DNA of 64,000 nucleotides, from the NCBI GenBank assembly GCA_021771035.1, contig JAETPU010000003.1:62001-126000 (forward strand). The letters run 5' to 3'. Below, piece after piece: positions 44,276 through 53,988 of the stretch. Numbering within the stretch: position 1 is the stretch's first letter; the number at the start of each line of letters is the position of its first letter. The DNA comes from Marvinbryantia formatexigens. Its GTDB lineage: Bacteria > Bacillota > Clostridia > Oscillospirales > Ruminococcaceae. The translations under genes were made by a program, and so were the position numbers. The notes under the pieces were generated by a model. The model was not told the origin of the DNA, did no database searches, and was given only the letters and a program-made list of their open reading frames with translations.

Positions 44276-44337
44276 AAAAATACGATAGCGGTACAGCCTG
44301 TTGATCAACGACAGAGCCATACCGCTACCGAACGCTT
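44276..44337 (-). terminator. Terminator of the candidate large RNA
   Basis: On the minus strand TAGCGGTA (44337-44330) pairs with TACCGCTA (44293-44286), with an inner CTGT/ACAG stem, and TTTTT follows. A second, weaker hairpin with TTATTTTTA lies near 44165-44192 and could be a back-up. Confidence 0.65.
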
Positions 44338-45643
44338 TCAGGTGTTATCATTCAAATTCTCCCAAAGACCATTTTGTCTTTGTTGTAAGTTTGGAAACAC
44401 TGTAAAAACGACCTTGCTGTTAGGTTTTAAAATTCAGGAGTTACTGGTTTTGCTTGGCTGTTCTCCACATTGCTGTTGGAGGGGTTTCGGCTTTTCCTGA
44501 CTGGAATAAATTCGTTTCCTTTCCGTTTTCTCACACTGCAACAACAGTTCTATTGTTTTGGGGTTTTCCTTTGGGCCTTTTGTGCTTTATCATTGTCCCA
44601 ATTTCCACTGTCATTCTTCTGATTCCGGAAGGTCATTCAGAAGCCTGCGGCTCTCTGAACCTGCCATTCTTTCCTCGTTGGTTTGACAACCGGATCGCTC
44701 ATCGGAACACACATATATCACATTAAGCCTGATTGAGAACCTTCTTTTTTCAATAGAGCGGAAAGACAAATTCCTTCATTTCTGAGGTAGGCGCCGTTTT
44801 CCAACTTTCTCTTTTCTAACACCGTTTCCCGATTTCCTTACGCCAGCTTCTCTGTACCAAATTAGATCCTGCCCGATCCTGCTTTTTCAATCGCGGTACA
44901 GGCTTTTGTGCTTCTTGGAGCAATCAAGCTTTTGGTGCCGGAAAAAGAACCTGGAACAATTACCTGTCCATTGGAGTATCCCCGTTAAACCCCGAAGGTT
45001 CAACTTTTCCTTTCTTTGTCTGATCTCAAGCTATCAAATTGATCTCAGCTCTGAAATGGAGTTTCTCCCTTTTTTCTTCTGCCCAAACTGGGAACAGAAG
45101 AATCATTTCCTGCCTTTGGGACTCACCTCTTTCTCTCTGATTCCAAGACCAGCTTTTAACCTGGAACCATTCTTGTTACACCTTGGGCATTTCCATTGGA
45201 ATCACTCATTCTTTCCTTTTTCCACATAGCCTGGAACAAAACGACCAATCTATCGATGAAAAAGGTTTTTAGTCTTCGGCTTCTTTTCTCTGATTCAGAG
45301 GAACCTTTGATAACCTCGCATCATCCGCCGCGACCGGTATCATCTCTTGTGTTCTCCAGTAAACAAGACTCATTTACCCGAGCAAACCACTAAAAACGGT
45401 TTCTTCCTACTACAATCTTAGAAGCTGAATAGAACGGTAACTTCAGAAGCGCCCTTTTGGAACTCGATTCCCACAACTTTTTTATGCCGGTTGTTGTTAA
45501 GAAAGAGCCCTCCCGTGGCATACCGCAACGCCACAAAGGAAATGAACCGGTTCCTCACCCTTGTACATGGGTACCACCACCTTTCTGTGAAGTTAGAAGC
45601 CTCACAAGCTTTCAGATTTGGATTTTTCCTTTTCCTTATCTGC
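44276..45643 (-). ncRNA. Candidate giant structured non-coding RNA (~1.37 kb)
   Basis: No coding frame of merit exists on either strand, yet a near-consensus promoter fires into this segment and a terminator ends it. The transcribed strand is purine-rich and clearly AT-richer than its surroundings (37-42% GC in lines I counted, against roughly 60% for neighbours). Perfect or near-perfect hairpins occur throughout: TTCTTCTG/CAGAAGAA closing CCCA-GTT-TGGG (about 45068-45103), CTGTACC/GGTACAG (about 44846-44901), GGTTCCA/TGGAATC (about 45140-45170), CTTCTGA/TCAGAAG with TTCCGGAA inside (about 44618-44645), UUCG-capped AACC stem near 44992, and a long-range TAACTTCA/TGAAGTTA pair (about 45437 and 45590). 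This is the style of large bacterial RNAs such as OLE, GOLLD or ROOL, but I cannot match it to one. Confidence 0.55.
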
Positions 45644-45649
45644 AACTTT

Positions 45650-45678
45650 AATATATCACTCTTTTGACATGATGTCAA
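45650..45678 (-). promoter_or_regulatory. SigA promoter driving the candidate large RNA
   Basis: TTGACA (45678-45673), 17 bp, TATATT (45655-45650) on the minus strand, reading left. The region downstream has no protein gene on that strand for about 1.7 kb. The -35 box is perfect and the -10 differs at one base. Confidence 0.8.
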
Positions 45679-46147
45679 CACTTTATTTGAACAATTTTTA
45701 GTTTTTTTATGACATATTTATAAAAACTGAAGAAATCCCCTTGCCGTCATCGCGGACGCGCCTTCTGCAACCGTTCCACGCCGGGGGAGCGCCCGCAAGA
45801 TAAAAGAAGATTTTTGCAGCGGGGACATTCCCGGTATCCTAGACGGGGGCCATAGGGCCGGCCTATCCATTCCACGGGCGGTTCTTCTGCCCCGCCGGGA
45901 GGCATTACCCGGACGGCACCGCAGCAGTTCTCAAGCAGGCCTTTTGGATCGCAGCCGCCGGTGGGAGAGCCATAGGGTCCCCTATTTGCCAAGGGGCATA
46001 CAGCCGGCTGCGCTTGGGGCTTTTGGGCATAAGCGCCATATTTCTGCCGGATTCCGGTTGACTTTACCGGCCTGTTGGGCTACTATTAATCTATTCCTTT
46101 TCCGATACCGGAAGGGATCAAATTGATGTAGAACGGAGCGTTGCAAC
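45679..46147. other. Intergenic region without a recognisable gene
   Basis: AT-rich to about 45740, then GC-rich. One 81-codon minus-strand frame contains CPRCKNLLLSCG but starts at an unsupported TTG and has no ribosome site, so I do not call it. Confidence 0.35.
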
Positions 46148-46447
46148 ATGAGCGAAGAGATGGAATTCGGCCCGGACCTGATGACCCTCCTGGACGAGGA
46201 AGGCAATGAGCACGAATTTGAGGTTGCAGATACCCTGGAAGATAACGACGAGCGCTATATGGCACTGATTCCTGTTTTCGACGACGCTGAGGAGCTGCTG
46301 GAGGATGACGGCGAGCTGGTGATCCTCAAGGTGGTGCAGGAGGACGAGGAGGAATTTCTGGAGGCCATCGAGGATGAAGAGGAGTTCAACCGTGTCTCCG
46401 CAATCTTTATGGAGCGCCTTCAGGACGACTATGACATCCACGAATAG
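46148..46447 (+). CDS. DUF1292 family acidic protein
   Basis: 99 residues, very acidic. The core LMTLLDEEGNEHEFEVADTL, then ERYMALIPVFDD and LVILKVVQEDEEEFLEAIED define DUF1292 (YrzB-like), common in Firmicutes near ruvX and mltG. Those partners are absent here. Function unknown. The ribosome site is weak (GAGCG). Confidence 0.92.
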   Translation: MSEEMEFGPDLMTLLDEEGNEHEFEVADTLEDNDERYMALIPVFDDAEELLEDDGELVILKVVQEDEEEFLEAIEDEEEFNRVSAIFMERLQDDYDIHE

Positions 46448-46722
46448 GGTGTATCCGAAAATTCCCGCTTGAAAACACGCGGAGAATCAAGTATAATTAC
46501 CTCATCAAAGAAATTGAAAATTCCCTGCTGTGTGCGTTAACGGTATTCATATATAAATCCAACACTTGCCTAAACGGGATTCCTTCGCTTGAAGCGGATT
46601 GCAGACCTCCCGGTTTTCCGGACGAAGGGAGCATGAAAATTCAAGGGGGATTTACCCACCCTGTTGTAAAACGGGTTTCATTAGGTTCCGCAACGGCATG
46701 GCGGGGCAACGGGAAAAGTTCA
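46448..46722. other. Intergenic region after DUF1292
   Basis: No gene seen; an AT-rich patch at about 46475-46560 may carry a promoter, but no clear -35/-10 pair was found. Confidence 0.3.
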
Positions 46723-46753
46723 CCGCACTCAGCAATGAGTGCGGCATTTTTTT
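46723..46753 (+). terminator. Terminator upstream of the TcdA-like gene
   Basis: CCGCACTC pairs with GAGTGCGG across 6 bases, followed by C-A-T7. Confidence 0.8.
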
Positions 46754-46850
46754 AGCGGGCCGATTGCCGGGTTCCCCTTTTGCATCGGGAACCGGCACCC
46801 CGGGTTATATGCCGCCGGGTACTATCCATTACCGAAAGGAGGGTTCGCCC

Positions 46851-47594
46851 TTGCAACAGGAAACCTGGCTTTCCCGCACCGCCCTGCTGTTGGGCGAGGA
46901 TTCCCTGACGGCCCTATCCGGCGCCAGGGTGGCTCTGTTAGGGCTGGGCGGCGTGGGCGGCGCGGCGGCGGAGGCCCTGGCCCGCTCCGGCATCGGCAGC
47001 CTGCTGCTGGTGGATCACGACACGGTAGAGCTGACCAACCTAAACCGCCAGCTGCTGGCCACCCGGGACACCCTGGGCCTTTCCAAGGCCCAGGCGGCCC
47101 GGCAGCGTATCCTCAGCATCAACCCGGACGCCGACGTGCAAATCCGGGAGGAATTCTACCTGCCGGACAACTGCGAATTCCTCTACGAGTACAAACCGGA
47201 TTTTGTCCTGGACGCCATCGATACGGTAACGGCAAAACTGCACCTGGCCCAGCGCTGCCATCAGCAGGGGATTCCCCTTTTGATGTGCCTGGGCACTGGG
47301 AACCGGCTGGATCCCTCCCAGCTGAGGATCGGCGATATTTCCCAGACTGCCAAACAGGGCGGCTGCCCTCTGGCGCGGGTCATGCGCCGGGAGCTTCCCC
47401 GCCGGGGCGTTTCCCGGCAGGATGTTCTCTACAGCTTGGAGCCCCCGCGAAAGCCCATGGCCCCCCCGGATGCCGAGCACGGCCGCCATCCCCCGGGAAG
47501 CACGGCCTTTGTCCCTCCTGCGGCGGGGCTGCTCATGGCATCCTATACGGTTCGCTGTCTGCTGAACCGGCAGACCTATCATACAGGTTTCTGA
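46851..47594 (+). CDS. ThiF/HesA-type E1-like enzyme, TcdA (YgdL) group
   Basis: 247 residues from a TTG 7 bases after AAAGGAGG. ATP-binding GLGGVGGAAAEALARSG (~30-46), VDHDTVELTNLNRQ with the adenylation residues, and LDAIDTVTAKLHL. It matches tRNA threonylcarbamoyladenosine dehydratase (TcdA/CsdL), which cyclises t6A37 to ct6A in tRNA. The C-terminal PPAAGLLMASYTVRCLL also fits. It keeps no CxxC zinc pairs, as expected for TcdA. Activity is inferred from family. Confidence 0.88.
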   Translation: MQQETWLSRTALLLGEDSLTALSGARVALLGLGGVGGAAAEALARSGIGSLLLVDHDTVELTNLNRQLLATRDTLGLSKAQAARQRILSINPDADVQIREEFYLPDNCEFLYEYKPDFVLDAIDTVTAKLHLAQRCHQQGIPLLMCLGTGNRLDPSQLRIGDISQTAKQGGCPLARVMRRELPRRGVSRQDVLYSLEPPRKPMAPPDAEHGRHPPGSTAFVPPAAGLLMASYTVRCLLNRQTYHTGF

Positions 47595-47690
47595 AGCCGG
47601 ACACCCAGCCTTTCCCTTTGGCCATGGGCCATACCGGATTCAGAAGGACACATTTACCTACATTCAGTTTTTATGAGGAGGAAACAAACA

Positions 47691-48665
47691 ATGGCACCAC
47701 CAATCTTCAAGAAAATCTCAGCCCGGACCGGGATGAGCTACGACTCGGATTCCAAGTCCCTTTACGGAACCTATCAGGGGTTCTCCACGGTTCTGCGCGT
47801 GAGCGCCAACAACCAGTATGTGCTCACCTTCTGGGTCAAGGAGCTTTCCACCCCCATGCAGACCCCGGACGAGTTTTTCTCGGGGCTCAAGCAGAACCAC
47901 AAGGAGCTGAGCGCCTATTCCTTTCAGGACAACCGCCTCACCCTTTTGATGCGGGGAAAATTCGGAGCCAACGGCACCGTGGAGCTCATCCTCAGCATTC
48001 TGGACGAGGCCGTCGGTTACCTGCGCGGCTATTACACCGACTGCTGCGTCTCCTGCGGGGCCACGGAGAACCTGGATATCTATGTGGTGGAGGAAACCCC
48101 CTGCCTGTTCTGTGAAAGCTGCAGCAACCAGGCGCAGCTCGCCTTCACCGAGCAGAGTCATAAATCCAAGGCCAAGGGCGGCAACGTTGTGGCCGGCATT
48201 GTGGGGGCGCTTCTGGGATCCCTCATCGGCGTGGCCCTGTGGGTGCTCATCTATCAGCTGGGCTATATCGCCGCTATCAGCGGACTGGTGCTGTCCATCT
48301 GCACGCTCAAGGGCTATGAGAAGTTCAGCGGCGGGCGTATGGGTGTCGCGGGGCTCATCATCTGCTGCGTTTTGATGCTGGGCATGGTGTTCTTCTCCCA
48401 GCGCCTGGCCTTCGGCGTGGAAATTTACCGGGAATTCGCCTCAGACTACGGCATCACCTTCTTCGATGCCTGGAACTCCATTCCCGCCTTCCTGGAGGAG
48501 CCTCAGATCTCCTCCGCCTACTATGGGGATATGGCCCTGGGCTATGTGTTCACCATCGCTGGCGGCGCCTCCGTCATCTACACCCAGGTGCGCGCGATGA
48601 CGCACCGCTTCAAGATGAAGAAGCTCGAGCGTACCGAGCGCACCGACGTAGGTGTTGGCGTCTGA
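47691..48665 (+). CDS. Membrane protein with zinc-ribbon-like cysteines, unknown function
   Basis: 324 residues. A soluble N-terminal part (~1-110) precedes a cysteine cluster (DCCVSCG at 117-123 and CLFCESC at 138-144), a probable zinc ribbon, then about four helices: VVAGIVGALLGSLIGVALWV, a following hydrophobic stretch to ~215, VAGLIICCVLMLGMVFFSQR and GYVFTIAGGASVIYTQVRAM. A polar loop separates helices 3 and 4. The C-terminus is basic. RBS GAGGAGG. I recognise no named family. It is a monocistronic gene ended by a strong terminator. Confidence 0.8.
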   Translation: MAPPIFKKISARTGMSYDSDSKSLYGTYQGFSTVLRVSANNQYVLTFWVKELSTPMQTPDEFFSGLKQNHKELSAYSFQDNRLTLLMRGKFGANGTVELILSILDEAVGYLRGYYTDCCVSCGATENLDIYVVEETPCLFCESCSNQAQLAFTEQSHKSKAKGGNVVAGIVGALLGSLIGVALWVLIYQLGYIAAISGLVLSICTLKGYEKFSGGRMGVAGLIICCVLMLGMVFFSQRLAFGVEIYREFASDYGITFFDAWNSIPAFLEEPQISSAYYGDMALGYVFTIAGGASVIYTQVRAMTHRFKMKKLERTERTDVGVGV

Positions 48666-48676
48666 GCCTGTATCAA

Positions 48677-48721
48677 GAAAGCCGTCCGAAGCCGCCAGCT
48701 TCGGGCGGCTTTCTCCTCTTT
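48677..48721 (+). terminator. Terminator of the zinc-ribbon membrane protein gene
   Basis: GAAAGCCG-T-CCGAAGC pairs with GCTTCGG-G-CGGCTTTC, followed by a pyrimidine/T-rich tail. Confidence 0.85.
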
Positions 48722-49116
48722 CAGGGGCAGCCTTTGAAATAGCGGGAACTTTCTCCCGCCAGGCCCCGGTTTGGTTTCCTCTTTGCAGGAAAACATCCTC
48801 ACTCCTGCAAGCGCCCCGGCTGTATCGTCCCATCGGCCAAACTTTTCTCCTCAAAAGTCTGCGTCCGGCGCCGTTTACCGCGATATGCTCGGTTTTTTGT
48901 ACAGTTATGGGTGAATTTTTGGCGGTTGAACCCGTTTTTTCCGCCGGGAAAATATGTTAGAATAATAAGAACACGGGATTTTGCAAACAGCCGTGCCGTC
49001 AAAAGCCTGAGGCTGTGTCCCCGGCCGGTGCCCGGGCAGATGCAAACCGCCCTAATAAGTGAAAAACGGCCTGCAAGCTCCTCAGGGAGCCGCGGCAGGC
49101 GAAATGGAGGATACGT
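48722..49116. other. Intergenic region upstream of the ACT-DUF711 operon
   Basis: No gene. An AT-rich patch near 48940-48975 (TATGTTAGAATAATAAG) should carry the operon promoter, but a 17 bp-spaced -35 is not evident. Confidence 0.35.
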
Positions 49117-49386
49117 ATGAGAGCTGTCATCACAGTTATCGGAAAAGACATGGTGGGTATTGTGGCAAAGGTAAGCGCCATCTGCGCGGACATGAACGTC
49201 AATATTATGGAGGTCACCCAGTCCGTCCTGCAGGATGTGTTCGCCATGATTATGCTGATTGATATTTCCAGCATGAAGACGCCTTTAGCGGATCTCACGG
49301 ATGCCATGCAGAAGCTGGGCGATGAGATTGGCGTGAAAATCCACGTGATGCACGAGAGCGTCTTTGATTCCATGCACCGGGTCTGA
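49117..49386 (+). CDS. ACT domain protein, partner of DUF711
   Basis: 89 residues forming one ACT domain: MRAVITVIGKDMVGIVAKVS, ADMNVNIMEVTQSVLQDVFA and ISSMKTPLADLTDAMQKLG. ACT domains bind amino acids and regulate. This protein is nearly always encoded beside the DUF711/UPF0210 protein, as here (36 bp gap). RBS GGAGG. Ligand unknown. Confidence 0.95.
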   Translation: MRAVITVIGKDMVGIVAKVSAICADMNVNIMEVTQSVLQDVFAMIMLIDISSMKTPLADLTDAMQKLGDEIGVKIHVMHESVFDSMHRV

Positions 49387-49422
49387 CGGCCTATCTAGGG
49401 GAAAGGAAGGGACTGTATCTTC

Positions 49423-50781
49423 ATGAATCTTAATACAAAAGATATTCTGGAAACCATCAACATGGTGGAAAACGAGAATCTGGATATCCGCACCATCACC
49501 ATGGGCATCTCCCTGTTGGACTGCTGCGACAGCGATATTGAGCGCTCCTGCCGCAAGGTGTATGAGAAAATTACCACGAAGGCCAAGGATTTGGTCATGG
49601 TAGGCGAGCAGCTGGAAAAGGAATTCGGCATCCCCATCATCAATAAGCGCATCTCCGTCACCCCCATCGCCATGCTGGCGGCGGCCTCCGGCGGGGATCC
49701 GGTTCTGTATGCCCATACGCTGGAGCGCGCCGCCAACACGGTGGGCGTCAATTTCATCGGCGGGTATTCCGCCCTGGTGCACAAGGGCTTTGCCCCGGGC
49801 GATATGGAGCTCATCCGCTCCATTCCCCGGGCGCTGGCCGAAACCCAGCACGTGTGCTCCTCTGTGAATATCGGTTCCACCAAGGCCGGCATCAATATGG
49901 ATGCGGTCAAGGTGATGGGCGAAATTGTAAGGGAAGCGGCCCAGTGCACGGCGGACCGGGAGTGCATCGGCGCCGCGAAGCTGGTGGTGTTCTGCAACGC
50001 CCCGGAGGATAACCCCTTTATGGCGGGCGCCTTCCACGGCCCGGGCGAGCCGGACTGCGTCATCAACGTGGGGGTTTCCGGCCCCGGCGTGGTTCGGGCG
50101 GCTCTCACCAAATGCCCCCACGGTACCCTGACCGAGGTGGCGGATCTCATCAAAAAGACCGCCTTCAAGATCACCCGTATGGGCCAGCTGGTGGGCTCCG
50201 AGGCCTCCAAGCGCCTGGGTGTGGAATTCGGCATTGTGGATCTCTCCCTGGCCCCCACCCCGGAAATCGGGGATTCCGTGGCCTATATCCTGGAGGAGAT
50301 GGGGCTGGAGAAATGCGGCACCCACGGCACCACCGCCGCTTTGGCTTTACTCAATGACGCGGTCAAAAAGGGCGGCGTGATGGCCTCCTCCCTGGTGGGC
50401 GGGCTCTCCGGCGCCTTTATCCCGGTCACCGAGGACGCGGGGATGATTGCCGCCGCCCGCTGCGGGGCACTCTCCCTGGAAAAGCTGGAGGCCATGACCG
50501 CCGTGTGCTCCGTGGGCCTGGACATGGTGGTGATCCCCGGGGACACCCCCGCCTCCACCATCTCCGCCATCATTGCCGACGAGGCCGCCATCGGTATGGT
50601 GAACTCCAAGACCACCGCTGTACGGGCAATTCCGGCAGTGGGGCTCAAGGACGGCGAGGAGCTGGATTTCGGCGGGCTTCTGGGCTATGGCCCCGTGATG
50701 AAGGTGCACCGGGAGAGCTCCAATAAATTTATCGAGCGCGGCGGAAGGATTCCCGCCCCGCTGCAGAGCTTAAAAAACTAA
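49423..50781 (+). CDS. DUF711 (UPF0210, PFL-like) family protein
   Basis: 452 residues, full length for UPF0210. Recognisable motifs: [20 protein letters not shown] at the start, [52 protein letters not shown] and [15 protein letters not shown]. The family has a pyruvate-formate-lyase-like barrel without the glycyl radical motif and no proven reaction. Coupled to the ACT gene. A GGAAAGGA lies somewhat far from the ATG. Confidence 0.95.
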   Translation: MNLNTKDILETINMVENENLDIRTITMGISLLDCCDSDIERSCRKVYEKITTKAKDLVMVGEQLEKEFGIPIINKRISVTPIAMLAAASGGDPVLYAHTLERAANTVGVNFIGGYSALVHKGFAPGDMELIRSIPRALAETQHVCSSVNIGSTKAGINMDAVKVMGEIVREAAQCTADRECIGAAKLVVFCNAPEDNPFMAGAFHGPGEPDCVINVGVSGPGVVRAALTKCPHGTLTEVADLIKKTAFKITRMGQLVGSEASKRLGVEFGIVDLSLAPTPEIGDSVAYILEEMGLEKCGTHGTTAALALLNDAVKKGGVMASSLVGGLSGAFIPVTEDAGMIAAARCGALSLEKLEAMTAVCSVGLDMVVIPGDTPASTISAIIADEAAIGMVNSKTTAVRAIPAVGLKDGEELDFGGLLGYGPVMKVHRESSNKFIERGGRIPAPLQSLKN

Positions 50782-50986
50782 AGAGAGTTCCGGGGTTCTC
50801 CCTTTGCGGCGCTGCGCGTCCGGTTTTTTAGAGGGGGCGCCCCGGTTTTTGCTGCCCGGCCCGGGCGGTTTTCACCGGATGGGCCGGCGGCGAAAGCGGA
50901 CATTTTAAAAGTGGGGAGGATTCTGCCGGAAGCCAGAAACCGGGTCCGAAGCAGAGGATCTCTTTGGAAAGGAACAGACAACTCAA

Positions 50987-51727
50987 ATGGCACACAACCA
51001 CTATGATAACCCTGAATTTTTTGCAAAATACAGCCGGATGGATCGCTCCGTCAGGGGCCTGGAAGGTGCCGGAGAGTGGAAAACCCTGGAGAGTATGCTC
51101 CCGGATTTCGGCGGGAAGCGGGTGTTGGATCTGGGCTGCGGCTTTGGCTGGCACTGTGAGTACGCCGCCAGGCATGGGGCCAAGAGCGTGTTGGGCGTAG
51201 ATCTCTCCGAAACGATGCTGCGGCGCGCGAAGGCCGAGCACTGGCTGCCCCAGATCACCTATGAGTGCCACAGCATGGACCAGGTGTCCCTGCCGGAGCA
51301 TTCCCTGGATGTGGCGCTCAGTTCCCTGGCCTTTCACTATCTGGACACTCCCGCATTGGAACGCGTGTTCCAGATGGTGCGCCGGGCCCTTGTCCCCGGC
51401 GGGGAGTTCATTTTCTCTGCGGAGCACCCGGTGTTCACCGCCTACGGCTCCCAGGACTGGTACTATGATGAAAACGGCAATATCCTGCACTTCCCCGTGG
51501 ATCGGTATTTTATCGAGGGTGAGCGCACCGCCAACTTTTTAGGCGAGGCCATCACCAAATACCACCGCACCCTGAGCACCTATATGCGCCTGCTGTTGGA
51601 AGACGGGTTTACCGTCACCGGGCTCACAGAGCCCCAGCCCTCCCCTGAGCTGCTGGATACCGTCCCGGGGATGAGGGACGAGCTTCGCCGGCCCATGATG
51701 CTGATCCTCAAAGCACGCAGGCAGTAG
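50987..51727 (+). CDS. Class I SAM-dependent methyltransferase
   Basis: 246 residues. N-terminal NPEFFAKYSRMDRSVRGLEG, SAM motif I VLDLGCGFGWHCEYAA, acidic motif II end VLGVDLS, motif post-II CHSMDQVSLPEHSLDVALSS, and a C-terminal EHPVFTAYGSQDW. It resembles small-molecule methyltransferases of Firmicutes; acceptor unknown. The ribosome site GGAAAGGA is 13 bases before the ATG. Confidence 0.92.
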   Translation: MAHNHYDNPEFFAKYSRMDRSVRGLEGAGEWKTLESMLPDFGGKRVLDLGCGFGWHCEYAARHGAKSVLGVDLSETMLRRAKAEHWLPQITYECHSMDQVSLPEHSLDVALSSLAFHYLDTPALERVFQMVRRALVPGGEFIFSAEHPVFTAYGSQDWYYDENGNILHFPVDRYFIEGERTANFLGEAITKYHRTLSTYMRLLLEDGFTVTGLTEPQPSPELLDTVPGMRDELRRPMMLILKARRQ

Positions 51728-51753
51728 GCCCCCGGCAGCCGAACCCTCATGTT

Positions 51754-51784
51754 CCCCGCCCAAGAGTCCGGCGGGGATTTTTAT
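51754..51784 (+). terminator. Terminator of the methyltransferase gene
   Basis: CCCCGCC pairs with GGCGGGG, followed by A-T5. Confidence 0.75.
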
Positions 51785-52382
51785 GTCCGCCTTTGCAAAA
51801 GAATTCCCCCGATTCTCTCGGAGCGCAGGAAAGGCCCTCGCCAGAGCCCTCCCATGAGAAGACGGGCTTTTTTGCAGGACAACGATAAAATCAACAGCCT
51901 CTGATTGGCAGAACCATCCCTCCGGGAGGTAAGCTTGACCCGCTTGGGGACTGCCGCGGCTATCTTCGACGCCCCTTGAGAGGCAAAGCCGGAAATGGGA
52001 TTTTAAGGGGCTGTGCAAAGTCCGGTTCACGGGTTTTGATTGGGAGTCAGCAGAGAGCCTTTACAGCGGCGATGGATAATCCCGCAGGAACTCCGTGACG
52101 GCGAGTGAAGTGAACTATCAGGGAATCCGTGCTGTACTCCAGCCAGAAAGGGGCTCTCCCCGCACGGCCGCAGGGCCTGAAACTGCCGCGCGGCCCGGCG
52201 CTGCGGGGGCAAGCCTGCAGAGCGCGGGCGTCTTTGAGTTGTACGTTTCGTTGTGCTATAATGATTTTACCGGCGAAAACGTTATCGCCAATTCTGCGGG
52301 CGTTTTTCAGCTGTGAGAGGGCCGCAGAGCCCAGCATATTTCCGGCTGGAACAGCGTCAGAAAGGAATGAGCACAACCGACC
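51785..52382. other. Intergenic region without a recognisable gene
   Basis: About 600 bp. Frames on both strands lack supporting signals. An AT-rich patch near 52225-52300 (TTGTGCTATAATGATTTT) contains TATAAT at 52256-52261 and probably the MATE promoter. Confidence 0.4.
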
Positions 52383-53774
52383 ATGGAACATGATTTTTCA
52401 AAGGGAAGCGTGGGCAAAACTATCCTGCTGCAGGCCATCCCGCTGACCATCGCGCAGCTCATTCAGCTGCTGTATAATATTGTGGACCGCATCTATATCG
52501 GGCACCTGCCCGGCTCGGACGGCATGGCCCTCACCGGGATTGGCCTCGTGTTTCCCATTGTGGCTTTGGTGACGGCGTTTATCAACCTGTTCGGTATGGG
52601 CGGAGCGCCGCTGTTCTCCATTGCCCGGGGCTCCGGGGACAAGCAGGAGGCGCAGCGCATTTTAGGGAACACGGCCACGCTTCTGTTTGTCTCCTCCCTG
52701 GCGATTACGGCGGTGTGCTACCTGTTCAAGCGCCCCATCCTCTTTCTGTTCGGCGCCAGTGAGAATACCTTCGGCTATGCCGACGACTATCTCTCCATTT
52801 ACCTCTTGGGAACCGTATTCGCCATGATGGGAACCGGGCTCAACTACTTCATCAATTCCCAGGGCTTTCCCAGAATTGGAATGTACACGGTGGTTCTGGG
52901 CGCGGTGCTCAATATTGTGCTGGATCCCCTGTTTATCTTTGTTTTTGACATGGGGATCCGCGGCGCCGCCATTGCCACGGTCCTGGCGCAGGGGGCCTCC
53001 GCCGTTTGGGTGCTGCGCTTTCTCACAGGGAAAAAGGCCATAATCAGGCTCAGGCGGGACTCCCTGAAGCTTGACGGAGCCCTGGTTCGCCGCATCACCG
53101 CTTTGGGAATGTCCGGGTTTATCATGTCCGCCACCAACTGCCTGGTGCAGATTGTCTGCAACACCATGCTGCGCACCTTCGGCGGGGATCTGTATATCGG
53201 GATTATGACCATCCTCAACTCCGTGCGGGAGGTGGTGAGCCTGCCGGTTTCCGGCATCACCAACGGTTCCCAGCCGGTTCTGGGGTTCAATTACGGCGCC
53301 GGGGAATATGGAAGAGTCCGAACGGGAATTGTCTTTACCACAGTGATCGGAGCTGTCTATACCGTGGTGGCCTGGATTGCTGTGATGGTATTTCCCCAAC
53401 TGTTTATCCGCCTGTTTAACGACAACCCGGATATGCTGGCCAGCGGAGCCCATGCCATCCAGATTTACTTCTTCGGCTTTTTCACCATGACGTTCCAGTT
53501 TGCCGGACAGTGCACGTTTGTGGCGCTGGGACGCTCCAAAATGGCCATTTTCTTTTCCCTTTTGCGCAAGGCGGTTATCGTAGTGCCGCTGACGCTGCTT
53601 CTGCCCTATGTGGGCTCTCTGGGAGTGAACGGCGTGTTTCTGGCGGAGCCCATCTCCAACGCGGTGGGCGGCACGCTGTGCTTCGCCGCCATGATGGCAA
53701 CGGTCTGGCGGGAGCTGGGCCAAAAACAAAAAATGAAGGAAATTGCGGCAGCGCCTCCAACAGGCCGGAAGTAA
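52383..53774 (+). CDS. MATE family efflux transporter
   Basis: 463 residues, 12 expected helices; PLTIAQLIQLLYNIVDRIYI and LGMSGFIMSATNCLVQIVCN start the two halves, and TNGSQPVLGFNYGAGEYGRV is the conserved GxxQxxxPxxxYNxGA motif of DinF/NorM-like MATEs. Secondary antiporter. An ATG at 52366 belongs to another frame that stops after 8 codons, so the ATG at 52383 is used despite a 15-base spacing from AAAGGA. Confidence 0.94.
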   Translation: MEHDFSKGSVGKTILLQAIPLTIAQLIQLLYNIVDRIYIGHLPGSDGMALTGIGLVFPIVALVTAFINLFGMGGAPLFSIARGSGDKQEAQRILGNTATLLFVSSLAITAVCYLFKRPILFLFGASENTFGYADDYLSIYLLGTVFAMMGTGLNYFINSQGFPRIGMYTVVLGAVLNIVLDPLFIFVFDMGIRGAAIATVLAQGASAVWVLRFLTGKKAIIRLRRDSLKLDGALVRRITALGMSGFIMSATNCLVQIVCNTMLRTFGGDLYIGIMTILNSVREVVSLPVSGITNGSQPVLGFNYGAGEYGRVRTGIVFTTVIGAVYTVVAWIAVMVFPQLFIRLFNDNPDMLASGAHAIQIYFFGFFTMTFQFAGQCTFVALGRSKMAIFFSLLRKAVIVVPLTLLLPYVGSLGVNGVFLAEPISNAVGGTLCFAAMMATVWRELGQKQKMKEIAAAPPTGRK

Positions 53775-53910
53775 CCGAAGAGACAGTCCCCCATCCGCTA
53801 TCGGCGGGACATCCACCGGCTGCGCCCCAGACACTCCCGGCGGCCAAGCGGCCATTTTATCCCCTCGGGGGTTCCCCTATGCCGGCAATAAGATATCCTA
53901 GAAAAACAGC

Positions 53911-53948
53911 AAAAACCAGAGCCCGGGCGGGCTCTGGTTTTTTATTTT
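53911..53948 (+). terminator. Terminator of the MATE gene
   Basis: AAACCAGAGCCC pairs with GGGCTCTGGTTT, followed by T6ATTTT. Confidence 0.9.
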
Positions 53949-53988
53949 AATAAAGAAAAAGCGCTTTCATCAACTTTGAAGAAGCCCG

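Noticed and set aside
44276-44337. End of the RNA candidate considered as group II intron domain V
   Set aside because: The hairpin lacks the GNRA tetraloop, the AGC/CGC triad position and the two-base bulge.
44454-45229. Plus-strand frames of 90 and 107 codons within the RNA candidate
   Set aside because: Phe/Ser/Leu-rich translation of a pyrimidine-rich strand, without start signals or family likeness.
45418-45681. An 87-codon minus-strand frame at the start of the RNA candidate
   Set aside because: It begins upstream of the predicted transcript start, across the promoter, has no ribosome site, and the same bases form stable stems.
45747-45992. 81-codon minus-strand frame with a CPRC...CG motif
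   Set aside because: TTG start without a ribosome site, no homology recognised, and no promoter upstream.
46739-48115. A 458-codon plus-strand frame
   Set aside because: Out-of-frame shadow of the TcdA-like and zinc-ribbon genes; Gly/Pro/Arg-rich, as GC-rich shadows are.
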